A stretch of 64,000 nucleotides of DNA from JAGPUQ01 sp049325095. GTDB taxonomy: Bacteria; Pseudomonadota; Gammaproteobacteria; Pseudomonadales; Porticoccaceae. The notes under the pieces were generated by a model. It was not told the origin of the DNA. It did no database searches and worked only from the letters and a program-made list of their open reading frames with translations. The stretch spans positions 73,672 through 137,671 of the forward strand of contig JBMOPO010000017.1 in NCBI GenBank assembly GCA_049325095.1. Direction: 5' to 3'. A program made the position numbers and the translations under genes. How positions within the stretch are numbered: the first letter of the stretch is position 1; every line of letters starts with the position of its first letter. Below are positions 34,732 through 43,815 of the stretch, in pieces.

Positions 34732-36993
34732 TCAGGCCGGCTCGGCGACCCGGACCTCCAGCTCGCCGTCCACCAGGGTGACCAGCACCTCTCCGCCCCC
34801 CTTGGCCAATTCGCCAAACAGCACGGCCTCGGCCAGCGGCTTCTTGATTTTTTCCTGGATCAGCCGCGCCATGGGACGGGCCCCCATCTTCTCGTCATAG
34901 CCGTGTGCGGCGAGCCAGTCGCGGGCGGCGGCATCGACCTCCAGGTGCACTTTCTTGTCATCCAGCTGCGCCTGGAGCTGAACCAGAAACTTGTCGACCA
35001 CGGTCTTGATGGTTTCCGGGCTGAGCGCACCGAACTGCACCACGGCGTCGAGCCGGTTGCGGAACTCGGGGCTGAACATGCGCTTGATGGTTTCCATGGC
35101 GTCGCTGGTGTGATCCTGCTGCGAGAAGCCGATCGAGGCGCGGCTCATCTGCTCGGCACCGGCATTGGTGGTCATGATCAGGATCACGTTGCGAAAATCG
35201 GCCTTGCGCCCGTTGTTGTCGGTCAGGGTGCCGTGATCCATGACCTGCAACAACAGGTTGAAGACGTCGGGATGGGCCTTTTCGACCTCGTCGAGCAGCA
35301 GCACGCAATGGGGGTGCTTGGTCACCGCGTCGGTGAGCAGTCCGCCCTGGTCGAAGCCGACGTAGCCCGGCGGCGCGCCGATCAGCCGCGAGACCGTGTG
35401 CCGCTCCATGTACTCCGACATGTCGAAGCGCAGCAGCTCCACTCCCAGCACCTGGGCCAATTGCCGCGACACTTCGGTCTTGCCGACCCCGGTGGGTCCC
35501 GCGAACAGGAAACAGCCGATCGGCTTCTCGCCCTCCCGCAGCCCGGCGCGCGCCAGTTTGATGGCGGCGTCCAGGGTATCGATGGCCGGATCCTGGCCGA
35601 ACACCACCATCTTGAGCTTGTCGGCCAGGCCGCGCAGCTGCTCGCGATCCGAGGACGACACGCTCTTGGGCGGGATGCGCGCGATCTTGGCGACCACCGC
35701 CTCGACGTCGGCGACCCCGATGGATTTCTTGCGCTTGGACACTGGCAGCAGTTGCTGGTAGGCGCCCGCCTCGTCGATCACGTCGATGGCCTTGTCGGGC
35801 AGAAAGCGATCGTTGATGTACTTGGCCGACAGTTCCGCCGCCGCGCGCAGCGCGCCCTGGGTGAACCGCAGGTGGTGATGCTCCTCGAAGCGGCTCTTGA
35901 GTCCCTGCAGAATGGCCACGGTCTCGTCGATCGAGGGCTCGGGCACATCGATCTTCTGGAACCGCCGCGACAGCGCGCGATCCTTCTCGAAAATGCCGCG
36001 ATATTCCTGATAGGTGGTGGAGCCGATACAGCGGAAGCGCCCCGAGGTCAGCAACGGCTTGAGCAGATTCGAGGCGTCCATCACCCCGCCCGAGGCGGCT
36101 CCCGCGCCGATGATGGTGTGGATTTCGTCGATGAACAGGATGGCGCGCTCCTGCTGGCCGAGCTCGGCCAGCAGGCTCTTGAAACGCTTCTCGAAATCGC
36201 CCCGATACTTGGTGCCCGCCAGCAGCGCGCCCATGTCCAGCGAATAGACCACGCTGCCCTGGATGGCGTCCGGAACCTCGCCCTCGACGATGCGCCTGGC
36301 CAGGCCCTCGGCGATGGCGGTCTTGCCGACACCGGACTCCCCCACCAGCAGTGGGTTGTTCTTGCGCCTGCGCACCAGCGTCTGGCAGACGCGCTCGAGT
36401 TCGAGCTCCCGGCCGACCAGCGGATCGATATAGCCCTTGCGCGCCTGGGCATTGAGGTCGGTGGCAAATTGCTCGAGCGCGGAACCCTCGCCGCCGGGGG
36501 CGACCGCCGCCTCGCCGGCCTGGCTGCCCCCGGTGTTCCCCGCGGCCTCCGACTGGTCGGCGAACCGGGCCACGCCGTGGGCGATGAAGTTGACCACATC
36601 GATGCGCGAGATGTTGCGCATCCGCAACATGTACACCGCCTGGCTCTCCTGTTCGCTGAAGATCGCGACCAGCACGTTCTCGCCCTGCACCTCGTTGCGC
36701 CCGGAGGACTGCACATGAAAGATGGCGCGCTGCAGCACCCGCTGAAAGGCCAGCGTCGGCTGCGCCTCGCGCTTGGCCTCGGCCGCCACCAGCGGCGTGG
36801 TGGAATCGATGAATTCGCTGAGCTCCGCGCGCAGCGCCGGTATGTCGGCCCCGCAGGCCTTGAGCACACGCAACGCGGAACTGTTGTCCAGCAGGGCGAG
36901 CAGCAGGTGTTCGACGGTCATGAACTCATGCCGCCGGGCGGTCGCATCCTGGAATGCGGCGTTCAGCGTCGCCTCGAGCTCTCTGCTGAGCAT
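34732..36993 (-). CDS. clpA: ATP-dependent Clp protease ATP-binding subunit ClpA
   Basis: The product has 753 residues, the full ClpA length. The N-terminal Clp-N repeats (about 1-145) bind ClpS; two AAA+ modules follow with Walker A GESGVGKTA (about 215) and GPTGVGKTE (about 497). An IGF-type loop for docking on ClpP is expected in the second module. ClpA unfolds substrates, including N-degron proteins, for ClpP. It starts 6 bases after the clpS stop, forming the clpS-clpA operon. Confidence 0.97.
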   Translation of the reverse strand: MLSRELEATLNAAFQDATARRHEFMTVEHLLLALLDNSSALRVLKACGADIPALRAELSEFIDSTTPLVAAEAKREAQPTLAFQRVLQRAIFHVQSSGRNEVQGENVLVAIFSEQESQAVYMLRMRNISRIDVVNFIAHGVARFADQSEAAGNTGGSQAGEAAVAPGGEGSALEQFATDLNAQARKGYIDPLVGRELELERVCQTLVRRRKNNPLLVGESGVGKTAIAEGLARRIVEGEVPDAIQGSVVYSLDMGALLAGTKYRGDFEKRFKSLLAELGQQERAILFIDEIHTIIGAGAASGGVMDASNLLKPLLTSGRFRCIGSTTYQEYRGIFEKDRALSRRFQKIDVPEPSIDETVAILQGLKSRFEEHHHLRFTQGALRAAAELSAKYINDRFLPDKAIDVIDEAGAYQQLLPVSKRKKSIGVADVEAVVAKIARIPPKSVSSSDREQLRGLADKLKMVVFGQDPAIDTLDAAIKLARAGLREGEKPIGCFLFAGPTGVGKTEVSRQLAQVLGVELLRFDMSEYMERHTVSRLIGAPPGYVGFDQGGLLTDAVTKHPHCVLLLDEVEKAHPDVFNLLLQVMDHGTLTDNNGRKADFRNVILIMTTNAGAEQMSRASIGFSQQDHTSDAMETIKRMFSPEFRNRLDAVVQFGALSPETIKTVVDKFLVQLQAQLDDKKVHLEVDAAARDWLAAHGYDEKMGARPMARLIQEKIKKPLAEAVLFGELAKGGGEVLVTLVDGELEVRVAEPA

Positions 36994-36998
36994 GGCGT

Positions 36999-37337
36999 TC
37001 AGTCCTCTCTCTCGTTCGGATCATCGGCGGGTTCGATAACGCACAGCAGCGGATGCTCGTGGTCGCGCGCGGCCTGGTTGACCTGCTCGGCCTTGGTCTC
37101 GGCGACTTCGCGGGTGAACACCCCGCAGATCCCCTTGCCCTCGGTGTGCACCTTGAGCATGACGCGCACCGCCAGTTCGTGATCCATGGCGAAGATCTGC
37201 TCCAGGACCGCGACCACGAACTCCATGGGCGTGTAATCGTCGTTGATCAGCACGACCTGAAACATCGATGGGCGTTTGAGGCGCGGCTTGGCCTCTTCCA
37301 CGATCAGACCGCCTTCGGCATCTCGCTGTGTATTCAT
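36999..37337 (-). CDS. clpS: ATP-dependent Clp protease adaptor ClpS
   Basis: The product has 112 residues. NDDYTPMEFVVAVLEQIF and the later conserved GxCGVFTREVAETKAEQV match ClpS, whose hydrophobic pocket binds N-terminal Leu, Phe, Tyr or Trp of substrates and delivers them to ClpA. The first about 25 residues are the flexible extension needed for delivery. It is divergent from mfd, with 212 bases between the two starts. Confidence 0.96.
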   Translation of the reverse strand: MNTQRDAEGGLIVEEAKPRLKRPSMFQVVLINDDYTPMEFVVAVLEQIFAMDHELAVRVMLKVHTEGKGICGVFTREVAETKAEQVNQAARDHEHPLLCVIEPADDPNERED

Positions 37338-37549
37338 AGCCGTAAAAAACCGCTTTTTGCGACCCGATGTCTACACGTTGATGGGGCTAGGATAGCGCCG
37401 TTTACCATCCCTTGCACTACTGCGGCACCGGCATTTCCGACCGCGCCGGGCGATCCCGGCGCAGGGGGAGGGGCGCATCCGCGCCGGCCCGGGTTATGTG
37501 TTGCATCCGGCGACAGTACAATGCGCCCCCTTTGAGTCCAGCCGATGTC

Positions 37550-40500
37550 ATGCCCGCCGGCCAGTTCTTCGCCATCCCGACCCCGAACGCTCCCGGCGAC
37601 CGCCGCCGGTGGGGCGGCCTGCACGGCGGCGGCGCGGCGCTCGCCATCGCCGAGGCCGCGCGCAGCTTTTCCGGACTGCTGATCGCGGTCACCGCCGAGC
37701 CCGGGGCCGCGCTGGAGCTGGAAACCGAACTGCGCTTTTTCCTCGCGGAAGCCGGCCGGGCGGAGGTTCCCGTCCTGCATCTGCCGGATTGGGAAACCCT
37801 GCCCTACGACCTGTTTTCACCGCACCAGGACATCGTCTCGGACCGCCTGCGGACCCTCGCCCAACTGCCGCACACGCGCCGGGGCATCCTGGTGACCCCG
37901 GCCACCACCCTGATGAAGCGCCTGCCGCCGCCGGCCTTCATCGCCGGCAACAGCTTCAGCTTCCGGGTCGGGGACCGCATCGATCGGGAGCCCCTGCGCC
38001 GCAGGCTGGAGCAGGCCGGCTATCGCGCCGCGGACCCGGTCTGCGAGCACGGCGAATTCGCGGTGCGCGGCGCGGTGATCGACGTCTTCCCGATGGGCTC
38101 GGACCTGCCGCTGCGCCTCGACCTGTTCGACGACGAGCTGGAGTCCCTGCGCACCTTCGATCCCGATTCCCAGCGCACCCTCGCCCGGCTCCCCGCGATC
38201 GAACTCCTGCCGGCCCGGGAGTTTCCCCTCGATCCCCCCGCCATCCGGCGGTTTCAGGACGCCTGGCACCAGCGCTTCGAGGCCGATCCGCGGCGCTGCC
38301 CGCTCTACCGGGACGTCAGCCAGGGGCTGGCCCCCGGGGGCATCGAATACTACCTGCCGCTGTTTTTCGAACACACCGCGACGCTGTTCGATTACCTGCC
38401 GGCGCAGGTGCTGGCCTTCACCCTGGGCGATCTCCCGGCCGCGGCCCGGGAGTTCTGGCGGGAGGCGGAGGAGCGCTACCGGGAGCACGGCGTCGATCCC
38501 ACCCGGCCCCTGCTGCGTCCCGTCGAGCTGTTTCTGGGCAGCGAGGATCTGTTCGCGGCGCTCAACCGGCTGCCGCGCACCGAAATCCTCGCCGCACGCC
38601 CCGGCGCACAGGCGGGCCTCCAGGATTTCGGTTGCGTGGCACTGCCCGACATCGCCGTGGATGCCCGCGCCCGCAACCCACTGGCGAAGCTGGCAGCGCT
38701 GCTCGCCGACACCGCGGGCCCGGTCCTGTTCACCGCCGAATCCGCGGGGCGGCGGGAGGCCGTCCTGGAGCTGCTCGAGCCCCTGGGCCTGCGCCTGGTC
38801 GAGGTGGCGGGCTGGGCCGAGGCACGGACCGCCGGCGCCGGGCACCTGATCGCCACCCACCCGCTGGAGCGGGGCTTTCGCCACCTGGCCAGCGGATTCA
38901 CCCTGATCACCGAGGCCGATCTGTTCGGCCAGCAGGTCCTGCAGCGGCGGCGCCGCGCGCGCCAGCGCGATGCCGCGGACCAGGTGATCCGCAGCCTCAC
39001 CGAACTGCGCCCGGGCGCGCCGGTGGTACATCTCGACCATGGCGTGGGGCGCTACCTGGGCCTGCAGGTGCTCCAGGTGGAGGACCAGGATCAGGAGTTT
39101 CTGACCATCGAGTACGCCGAGGGCGCCAAGCTGTACGTGCCGGTCGCCAACCTGCACCTGATCTCCCGCTACAGCAGCGGCGATCCGGACTCGGCGCCGC
39201 TGCACCGGCTGGGCGGCGAGCAATGGCAGAAAGCCAAGGACAAGGCCGCCCGCGAGATCCGCGACACCGCGGCGGAGTTGCTGGAGGTGCACGCCCGCCG
39301 CGCCGCCCGGGAGGGCTTCGCCTACCCGGATCCGGGCGCCGGCTACCAGGCGTTCGCCGCCGCCTTTCCGTTCGAGGAGACCCCGGATCAGGAGGACGCC
39401 ATCGCCGCGGTCCGCGCCGATATGCTGAGCGGCCGGCCCATGGACCGGCTGGTGTGCGGGGACGTCGGCTTCGGCAAGACCGAGGTGGCGATGCGCGCCG
39501 CCTTTGTGGCGGTGTCGGCCGGCCGCCAGGTGGCGGTGCTGGTGCCCACCACCCTGCTCGCCCAGCAGCACTTCCAGAATTTCCGCGACCGCTTCGCCGG
39601 CTGGCCGGTGACCGTGGAGATGGTCTCGCGCTTTCGCAGCGCCCGCGAACAGGAGGCCATCGCCGCCCGGGTGGCCGCCGGGGAGGTGGACATTCTCATC
39701 GGCACCCACCGGCTGCTGGGCGCGGATCTGCACTATCGCGACCTGGGGCTGGTGATCATCGACGAGGAACACCGCTTCGGCGTGCGGCAGAAGGAAAGGC
39801 TCAAGGCGCTGCGCGCCGAGGTCGACATCCTCACCCTGACCGCCACCCCCATTCCGCGCACCCTGAACATGGCGCTGGGCGGGCTGCGCGACCTCTCGGT
39901 GATCGCCACGCCCCCATTGCGGCGCCTGTCGGTGAAGACCTTCGTGAGCCAGCGCGAGCCGCGCCTGATCCGGGAGGCCATCCTGCGCGAGATCCTGCGC
40001 GGCGGCCAGGTGTACTTCCTGCACAACGAGGTGAAGACCATCGCCAGGGCGGTGCGCGAACTGGAACAACTGGTCCCCGAGGCGCGCATCGGCAGCGCCC
40101 ACGGCCAGTTGCCGGAGCGGGAGCTGGAGCGGGTGATGTCCGACTTCTACCACCGGCGCTTCAACATCCTGGTGTGCTCGACCATCATCGAGACCGGCAT
40201 CGATGTGCCCAACGCCAACACCATCATCATCGAGCGCGCCGACAAGCTCGGGCTCGCCCAGCTCCACCAGTTGCGCGGCCGGGTCGGCCGCTCCCATCAC
40301 CAGGCCTACGCCTACCTGCTGACCCCGCCGCCGGGGCAGATGACCGCCGATGCCCACAAGCGCCTGGAGGCGATCCAGGCCGCCGACCAGCTCGGCGCCG
40401 GCTTCACCCTGGCCACCCACGATCTGGAGATCCGCGGCGCCGGCGAACTGCTCGGCGACGACCAGAGCGGGCATATCGCGGCGATCGGCTTCAGCCTGTA

Positions 40501-41017
40501 CATGGAGCTGCTGGAGCGTGCCGTCGCCAGCCTGCGGCGCGGGGACACGGCGGAAATCGATCTGGGAGCGCGCCCCGACTGCGAGGTCAACCTGCATATT
40601 CCGGCGCTGATCCCGGAGCCCTATGTCCCGGACGTCCACACCCGGCTGACGCTGTACAAGCGCCTGGCCGGCGCCGGCGACGAGGCCGCCCTGAAGGAGT
40701 TCCAGGTGGAGATGATCGACCGCTTCGGCCCGCTGCCCGAGGAGCTCCGCCACCTGATCCGGGTGACCGGACTGCGCCAGCGGGCGACGGCCCTCGGCAT
40801 CGTCCGCATCGAAGCCGGCGCCGCGGGCGGCCTGCTGGAATTCTCCCAGCACACCAGGGTCGATCCCCTGGCGGTGGTGCACCTGGTGCAGCGCGAGCCC
40901 GGGCGCTATCAGTTGCGCGGGGCAACGGTGCTGCGCTTCACCGACGCCCTGCGCGACGCCGCCAGCCGGATCGCCGCCGTCGAGGCACTGCTCGAGCGCC
41001 TGACGCCGGCGCGCTAG
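37550..41017 (+). CDS. mfd: Transcription-repair coupling factor Mfd
   Basis: The product has 1155 residues, the full length. N-terminal UvrB-homology domains (LPDWETLPYDLFSPH) are followed by the RNA-polymerase-interacting domain starting at GAPVVHLDHGVGRYLGL, then the RecG-like helicase with Walker A GDVGFGKTE, DEEHRFG box II, and RGRVGR, and finally the TRCF C-terminal domain. It removes stalled RNA polymerase and recruits UvrA. The ATG at 37550 was chosen because homology starts there. TACAAT at 37517-37522 may be its -10. Its end overlaps the convergent thioesterase gene by four bases. Confidence 0.96.
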   Translation: MPAGQFFAIPTPNAPGDRRRWGGLHGGGAALAIAEAARSFSGLLIAVTAEPGAALELETELRFFLAEAGRAEVPVLHLPDWETLPYDLFSPHQDIVSDRLRTLAQLPHTRRGILVTPATTLMKRLPPPAFIAGNSFSFRVGDRIDREPLRRRLEQAGYRAADPVCEHGEFAVRGAVIDVFPMGSDLPLRLDLFDDELESLRTFDPDSQRTLARLPAIELLPAREFPLDPPAIRRFQDAWHQRFEADPRRCPLYRDVSQGLAPGGIEYYLPLFFEHTATLFDYLPAQVLAFTLGDLPAAAREFWREAEERYREHGVDPTRPLLRPVELFLGSEDLFAALNRLPRTEILAARPGAQAGLQDFGCVALPDIAVDARARNPLAKLAALLADTAGPVLFTAESAGRREAVLELLEPLGLRLVEVAGWAEARTAGAGHLIATHPLERGFRHLASGFTLITEADLFGQQVLQRRRRARQRDAADQVIRSLTELRPGAPVVHLDHGVGRYLGLQVLQVEDQDQEFLTIEYAEGAKLYVPVANLHLISRYSSGDPDSAPLHRLGGEQWQKAKDKAAREIRDTAAELLEVHARRAAREGFAYPDPGAGYQAFAAAFPFEETPDQEDAIAAVRADMLSGRPMDRLVCGDVGFGKTEVAMRAAFVAVSAGRQVAVLVPTTLLAQQHFQNFRDRFAGWPVTVEMVSRFRSAREQEAIAARVAAGEVDILIGTHRLLGADLHYRDLGLVIIDEEHRFGVRQKERLKALRAEVDILTLTATPIPRTLNMALGGLRDLSVIATPPLRRLSVKTFVSQREPRLIREAILREILRGGQVYFLHNEVKTIARAVRELEQLVPEARIGSAHGQLPERELERVMSDFYHRRFNILVCSTIIETGIDVPNANTIIIERADKLGLAQLHQLRGRVGRSHHQAYAYLLTPPPGQMTADAHKRLEAIQAADQLGAGFTLATHDLEIRGAGELLGDDQSGHIAAIGFSLYMELLERAVASLRRGDTAEIDLGARPDCEVNLHIPALIPEPYVPDVHTRLTLYKRLAGAGDEAALKEFQVEMIDRFGPLPEELRHLIRVTGLRQRATALGIVRIEAGAAGGLLEFSQHTRVDPLAVVHLVQREPGRYQLRGATVLRFTDALRDAASRIAAVEALLERLTPAR

Positions 41018-41520
41018 CCGGCGGGCCGCCGGGCACCCAGCACCCGGCCGGCACCCGGGGGCGGCGGCAGCCGGCGATGCTCGGCCAACAGGGCCTCGAG
41101 GCGCGCCCGGGTCGCGGCCGGAAAGGGCGCGCTGCGCCGCGAGCCCATGTCCACGTGCACCGCCAGGCACTCGTTGGTCGCCACCAGCGCGTCGCTCCCG
41201 TCCCGGAACATGTGGTGGAAGTAGCGCAGCCGCTTGGCGTCGCAATCGAGCAGCTGGGTGGTGATGCGCAGCGCGTCGCCGGCGAACACCTCGCGCAGAT
41301 AGTCGACGTTGATGCCCAGGGTGAACATGGAACTGCCCATCTGCTCGCGGTAGGCGATACCGATGCCGAGCCGGTCGTAGAAGTGGTCGGTGGCCCGATC
41401 GAAGGCCAACACATAGAAGGCCAGGTTCATGTGGCCGTTGTAGTCGACCCAATCGGGCTCGACCCGAAGCCGGGTTTCGGCGAGTGCGCCGCTCAAGGGT
41501 CCCTCCGGCGCCGGCCGCAT
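41014..41520 (-). CDS. 4HBT-type acyl-CoA thioesterase
   Basis: The product has 168 residues. WVDYNGHMNLAFYVLAFD, with the catalytic Asp and the NGHMN segment, is the mark of the 4-hydroxybenzoyl-CoA thioesterase / YbgC branch of hotdog enzymes. It hydrolyses short acyl- or aryl-CoA esters. The start lies 28 bases inside the end of the upstream DCC gene, so the two are in one transcript with msrA. The last about 20 residues are Pro/Arg-rich and not conserved. Confidence 0.82.
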   Translation of the reverse strand: MRPAPEGPLSGALAETRLRVEPDWVDYNGHMNLAFYVLAFDRATDHFYDRLGIGIAYREQMGSSMFTLGINVDYLREVFAGDALRITTQLLDCDAKRLRYFHHMFRDGSDALVATNECLAVHVDMGSRRSAPFPAATRARLEALLAEHRRLPPPPGAGRVLGARRPAG

Positions 41521-41861
41521 GTCCGATACCGGCCCCGAACCCGCAAAAAGGCATCCCGCAGCGCCCGCAGCACCGGGTAGATCAGGCGCCCGCGGCGCGG
41601 GCTGCCAAACAGCAGCCGGTCGAGGCGCCCGGCAGCCGGGGTCCCGGCCAGCCGGCGCAGGGCCGCGGCGCCGCTCAACACCTCTGCCCCGGTGTCGAGC
41701 AGCAGGGCGCGGTCGGGATCGCGGCCGGCGGGGAGGTCGGCGGCCTCCGCGCCGCGGAAATCGATCAACTCCGCCAGCGCCCCGAAGCGGCGGCAGTAGC
41801 GGCGGCAGAAGGGACAGTCGCCGTCATGGATCAGTCGCCAGCGCCGCGCGGGTTCAGCCAC
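41493..41861 (-). CDS. DCC-family thiol-disulfide oxidoreductase (DUF393)
   Basis: The product has 122 residues. DGDCPFC (13-19) gives the DxxCxxC signature with Cys16 and Cys19, followed by the FRGAEAADL region and a C-terminal LIYPVLRALRDAFLRVRGRY helix typical of the family. Predicted to be a small thioredoxin-like redox protein; no substrate is known. It overlaps msrA by eight bases, a setting consistent with repair of oxidised proteins. Confidence 0.82.
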   Translation of the reverse strand: MAEPARRWRLIHDGDCPFCRRYCRRFGALAELIDFRGAEAADLPAGRDPDRALLLDTGAEVLSGAAALRRLAGTPAAGRLDRLLFGSPRRGRLIYPVLRALRDAFLRVRGRYRTCGRRRRDP

Positions 41862-42480
41862 AGCTCACGCCGGTGCCGCGCAGACCGCAGTAGCCCGCCG
41901 GATTCTTGGCCAGATATTGCTGGTGGTAGAACTCGGCGTAGTAGAACGGCGGTGCCGGGCGGATCTCGGTGGTGATCGGGCCCAGGCCGACGGCCTTCAG
42001 CCGCTCCTGGTAGGCATCGCGGCTGGCCAGCGCCTCCCGCAACTGCCGCTCGCCATTGCAGTAGATCGCCGAGCGGTACTGGGTGCCGATGTCGTTGCCC
42101 TGGCGCATGCCCTGGGTGGGGTCGTGGGATTCCCAGAACAACCGGAGCAGGTCGGCGAAGGCGATCTGCTCCGGATCGAACACCACCAACACCACCTCGG
42201 TGTGCCCGGTCAGTCCGGAGCAGACCTCCTCGTAGGTGGGATTGGGGGTATGGCCGCCGGCATAGCCCACCGCGGTGGTAAAGACCCCGGGCTGCTGCCA
42301 GAAGCGGCGCTCGGCGCCCCAGAAGCAGCCCATGCCGAACTGCACCTGTTCCAGATGCTCCGGGAAGGGGCCCACCAGCGGTCGCCCGTGCACGAAATGC
42401 CGATCGGGCACCTGCATGGGCTGGGCGCGTCCCGGCAGCGCCTCGGCGGCCGAGGGAAGTACGGTTTTCGAATGGCCCAT
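41854..42480 (-). CDS. msrA: Peptide methionine sulfoxide reductase MsrA
   Basis: The product has 208 residues, like the E. coli enzyme. FGMGCFWGAERRFW holds the catalytic Cys52, and NPAGYCGLRGTGVSC carries the resolving cysteines near the C-terminus. It reduces methionine-S-sulfoxide in proteins. It leads the operon msrA-DCC-thioesterase. Confidence 0.96.
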   Translation of the reverse strand: MGHSKTVLPSAAEALPGRAQPMQVPDRHFVHGRPLVGPFPEHLEQVQFGMGCFWGAERRFWQQPGVFTTAVGYAGGHTPNPTYEEVCSGLTGHTEVVLVVFDPEQIAFADLLRLFWESHDPTQGMRQGNDIGTQYRSAIYCNGERQLREALASRDAYQERLKAVGLGPITTEIRPAPPFYYAEFYHQQYLAKNPAGYCGLRGTGVSCG

Positions 42481-42656
42481 GGCGAGTCCTGCACACGACG
42501 GCGGGGATGGCGAAAATATAGCATCGCTCCGGCTCGCGGTCGCCATGCGGCGCACCTGGGCGGCCTCGGCCGAGCCGCCACGCGACCGTCCGGCGGGCCG
42601 ACACCATCCGCCGGGTGCCGGGCTGTTATGATCCGCCCTCCCCGCCAGCCGCCGCC

Positions 42657-43130
42657 ATGACCGACGCAGAACTGTTGCAGGAAATCCTGGCCTTCCGGGC
42701 CCGGCCGGAGAACCAGTCTCCCCACGGCAATTTTCTCGGCCTGGAGATCCTCGACCTGGAGCGCGGGCGCGGCCGGATGCGCATCCCCTACCATCCGGAC
42801 CTCGCCGGCAACGCCGATTCCGGGGTGCTGCACGGCGGCGTGATCACCACGGTGCTGGATGCGACCTGCGGGCTGTCGGTGATCTCGGCGCTGGCCCGAC
42901 CCACCGCCATCGCCACCCTGGACCTGCGCATCGACTATCTCAAGCCCGCCACCCCCGGCCAGCCGGTGACCGCGGCCGGGCACTGCTACAAGGTCACCCG
43001 CAATGTCTGCTTCGTCCGCGCCCAGGCCTACCACCTGGACCCGGACGACCCCATCGCGCACTGCGCCGCCACCTTCATGATCACCGCCGAAGGCACCGGA
43101 GCAGCCCGCGCCGGGGAGAACCACCGATGA
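42657..43130 (+). CDS. PaaI-type hotdog thioesterase, first of a pair
   Basis: The product has 157 residues. GNFLGLEILDLERGRGRMRIPYHPDLAG and the GVLHGGVITTVLDATCGLSV core match the PaaI family of thioesterases, which act on phenylacetyl- and related acyl-CoA. The catalytic Asp is in VLDATCG. TATGAT about 25 bases upstream could be a -10. The stop overlaps the next gene by four bases, and that gene encodes a related hotdog protein, so the two products may form a hetero-oligomer. Confidence 0.82.
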   Translation: MTDAELLQEILAFRARPENQSPHGNFLGLEILDLERGRGRMRIPYHPDLAGNADSGVLHGGVITTVLDATCGLSVISALARPTAIATLDLRIDYLKPATPGQPVTAAGHCYKVTRNVCFVRAQAYHLDPDDPIAHCAATFMITAEGTGAARAGENHR

Positions 43131-43558
43131 GTATCCTGGAACTGGTGCGCAAGGCCCGCGCGAGCGGAGATTTCGGGGTGCTGGCGGAGGGCATCCCCTA
43201 CATGCGCGCCCTGGATCTGCACGCCCACGAAGCCCATGGCGCGCTGCGCATCGAGCTGCGCGCCGACCGGCTGCACATCGGCAACCCCTGGCTGCCGGCG
43301 CTGCATGGCGGGGTCATCGGCGGCCTTCTGGAAACCGCGGCGATCGCCCAGCTCGCCCACGACCAGGACACCGACAACCTGCCCAAGCCGATCAACGTCA
43401 CCATCGACTACCTGCGCTCCGGCCGCATCGAGACCACCTGGGCCAGCGCCCGGGTGACCAAGCTGGGCCGCCGGGTGGCGAACGTCCAGGCCAGTTGCTG
43501 GCAGCGGGACCCCGAAAAACCCATCGCCACCCTGGTTGGGCATTTTCTAATGAGCTGA
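43127..43558 (+). CDS. PaaI-type hotdog protein, second of a pair
   Basis: The product has 143 residues with the same fold: IPYMRALDLHAHEAHGALRIEL, then ALHGGVIGGLLETAAIAQL and PKPINVTIDYLRSGR. Here the residue after the HGG loop is Glu in GLLETAA, in the place where the first gene has Asp. The ATGA overlap shows translational coupling. Paired, sequence-divergent PaaI genes recur in gammaproteobacteria; their joint role is not known. Confidence 0.8.
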   Translation: MSILELVRKARASGDFGVLAEGIPYMRALDLHAHEAHGALRIELRADRLHIGNPWLPALHGGVIGGLLETAAIAQLAHDQDTDNLPKPINVTIDYLRSGRIETTWASARVTKLGRRVANVQASCWQRDPEKPIATLVGHFLMS

Positions 43559-43602
43559 GCGGGACGCCATCCGGCCGGGCTGTGGGGTTCCGGCGGCCGA
43601 AG

Positions 43603-43632
43603 TTGCATTGCCGAAAACGGTCGCCGTATAGT
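43603..43632 (+). promoter_or_regulatory. Predicted sigma70 promoter for the first alpha/beta hydrolase gene
   Basis: TTGCAT (43603-43608), an 18-base spacer and TATAGT (43627-43632). The boxes match four and five of six consensus positions. It lies about 184 bases before the ATG at 43816, which implies a long leader with no recognised element. Confidence 0.45.
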
Positions 43633-43815
43633 CCGACGACCCCGGGCCCGGCGACCGGGAGCGCCGATCCGGGCCGGCGTACCGGATCAATACCGACCGG
43701 CGGCCGATGGCGACCGGCCTGGCCGCCGGTGGCACCGGCCCAGTCGCAGCGGCTGCCACCGATCCCGGCCCGGGCCATCCAGCCCCAAGTGGACCGACCC
43801 GCACCGGAGAGACCC

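Noticed and set aside
37817..41554. Very long minus-strand frame antisense to mfd
   Set aside because: No family signature on the minus strand, whereas the plus strand encodes a full-length Mfd; long antisense frames are expected at this GC content.
37498..41580. Long plus-strand frame overlapping mfd in another frame
   Set aside because: Translation is Arg/Pro/Gly-rich with no hydrophobic core; shadow of mfd.
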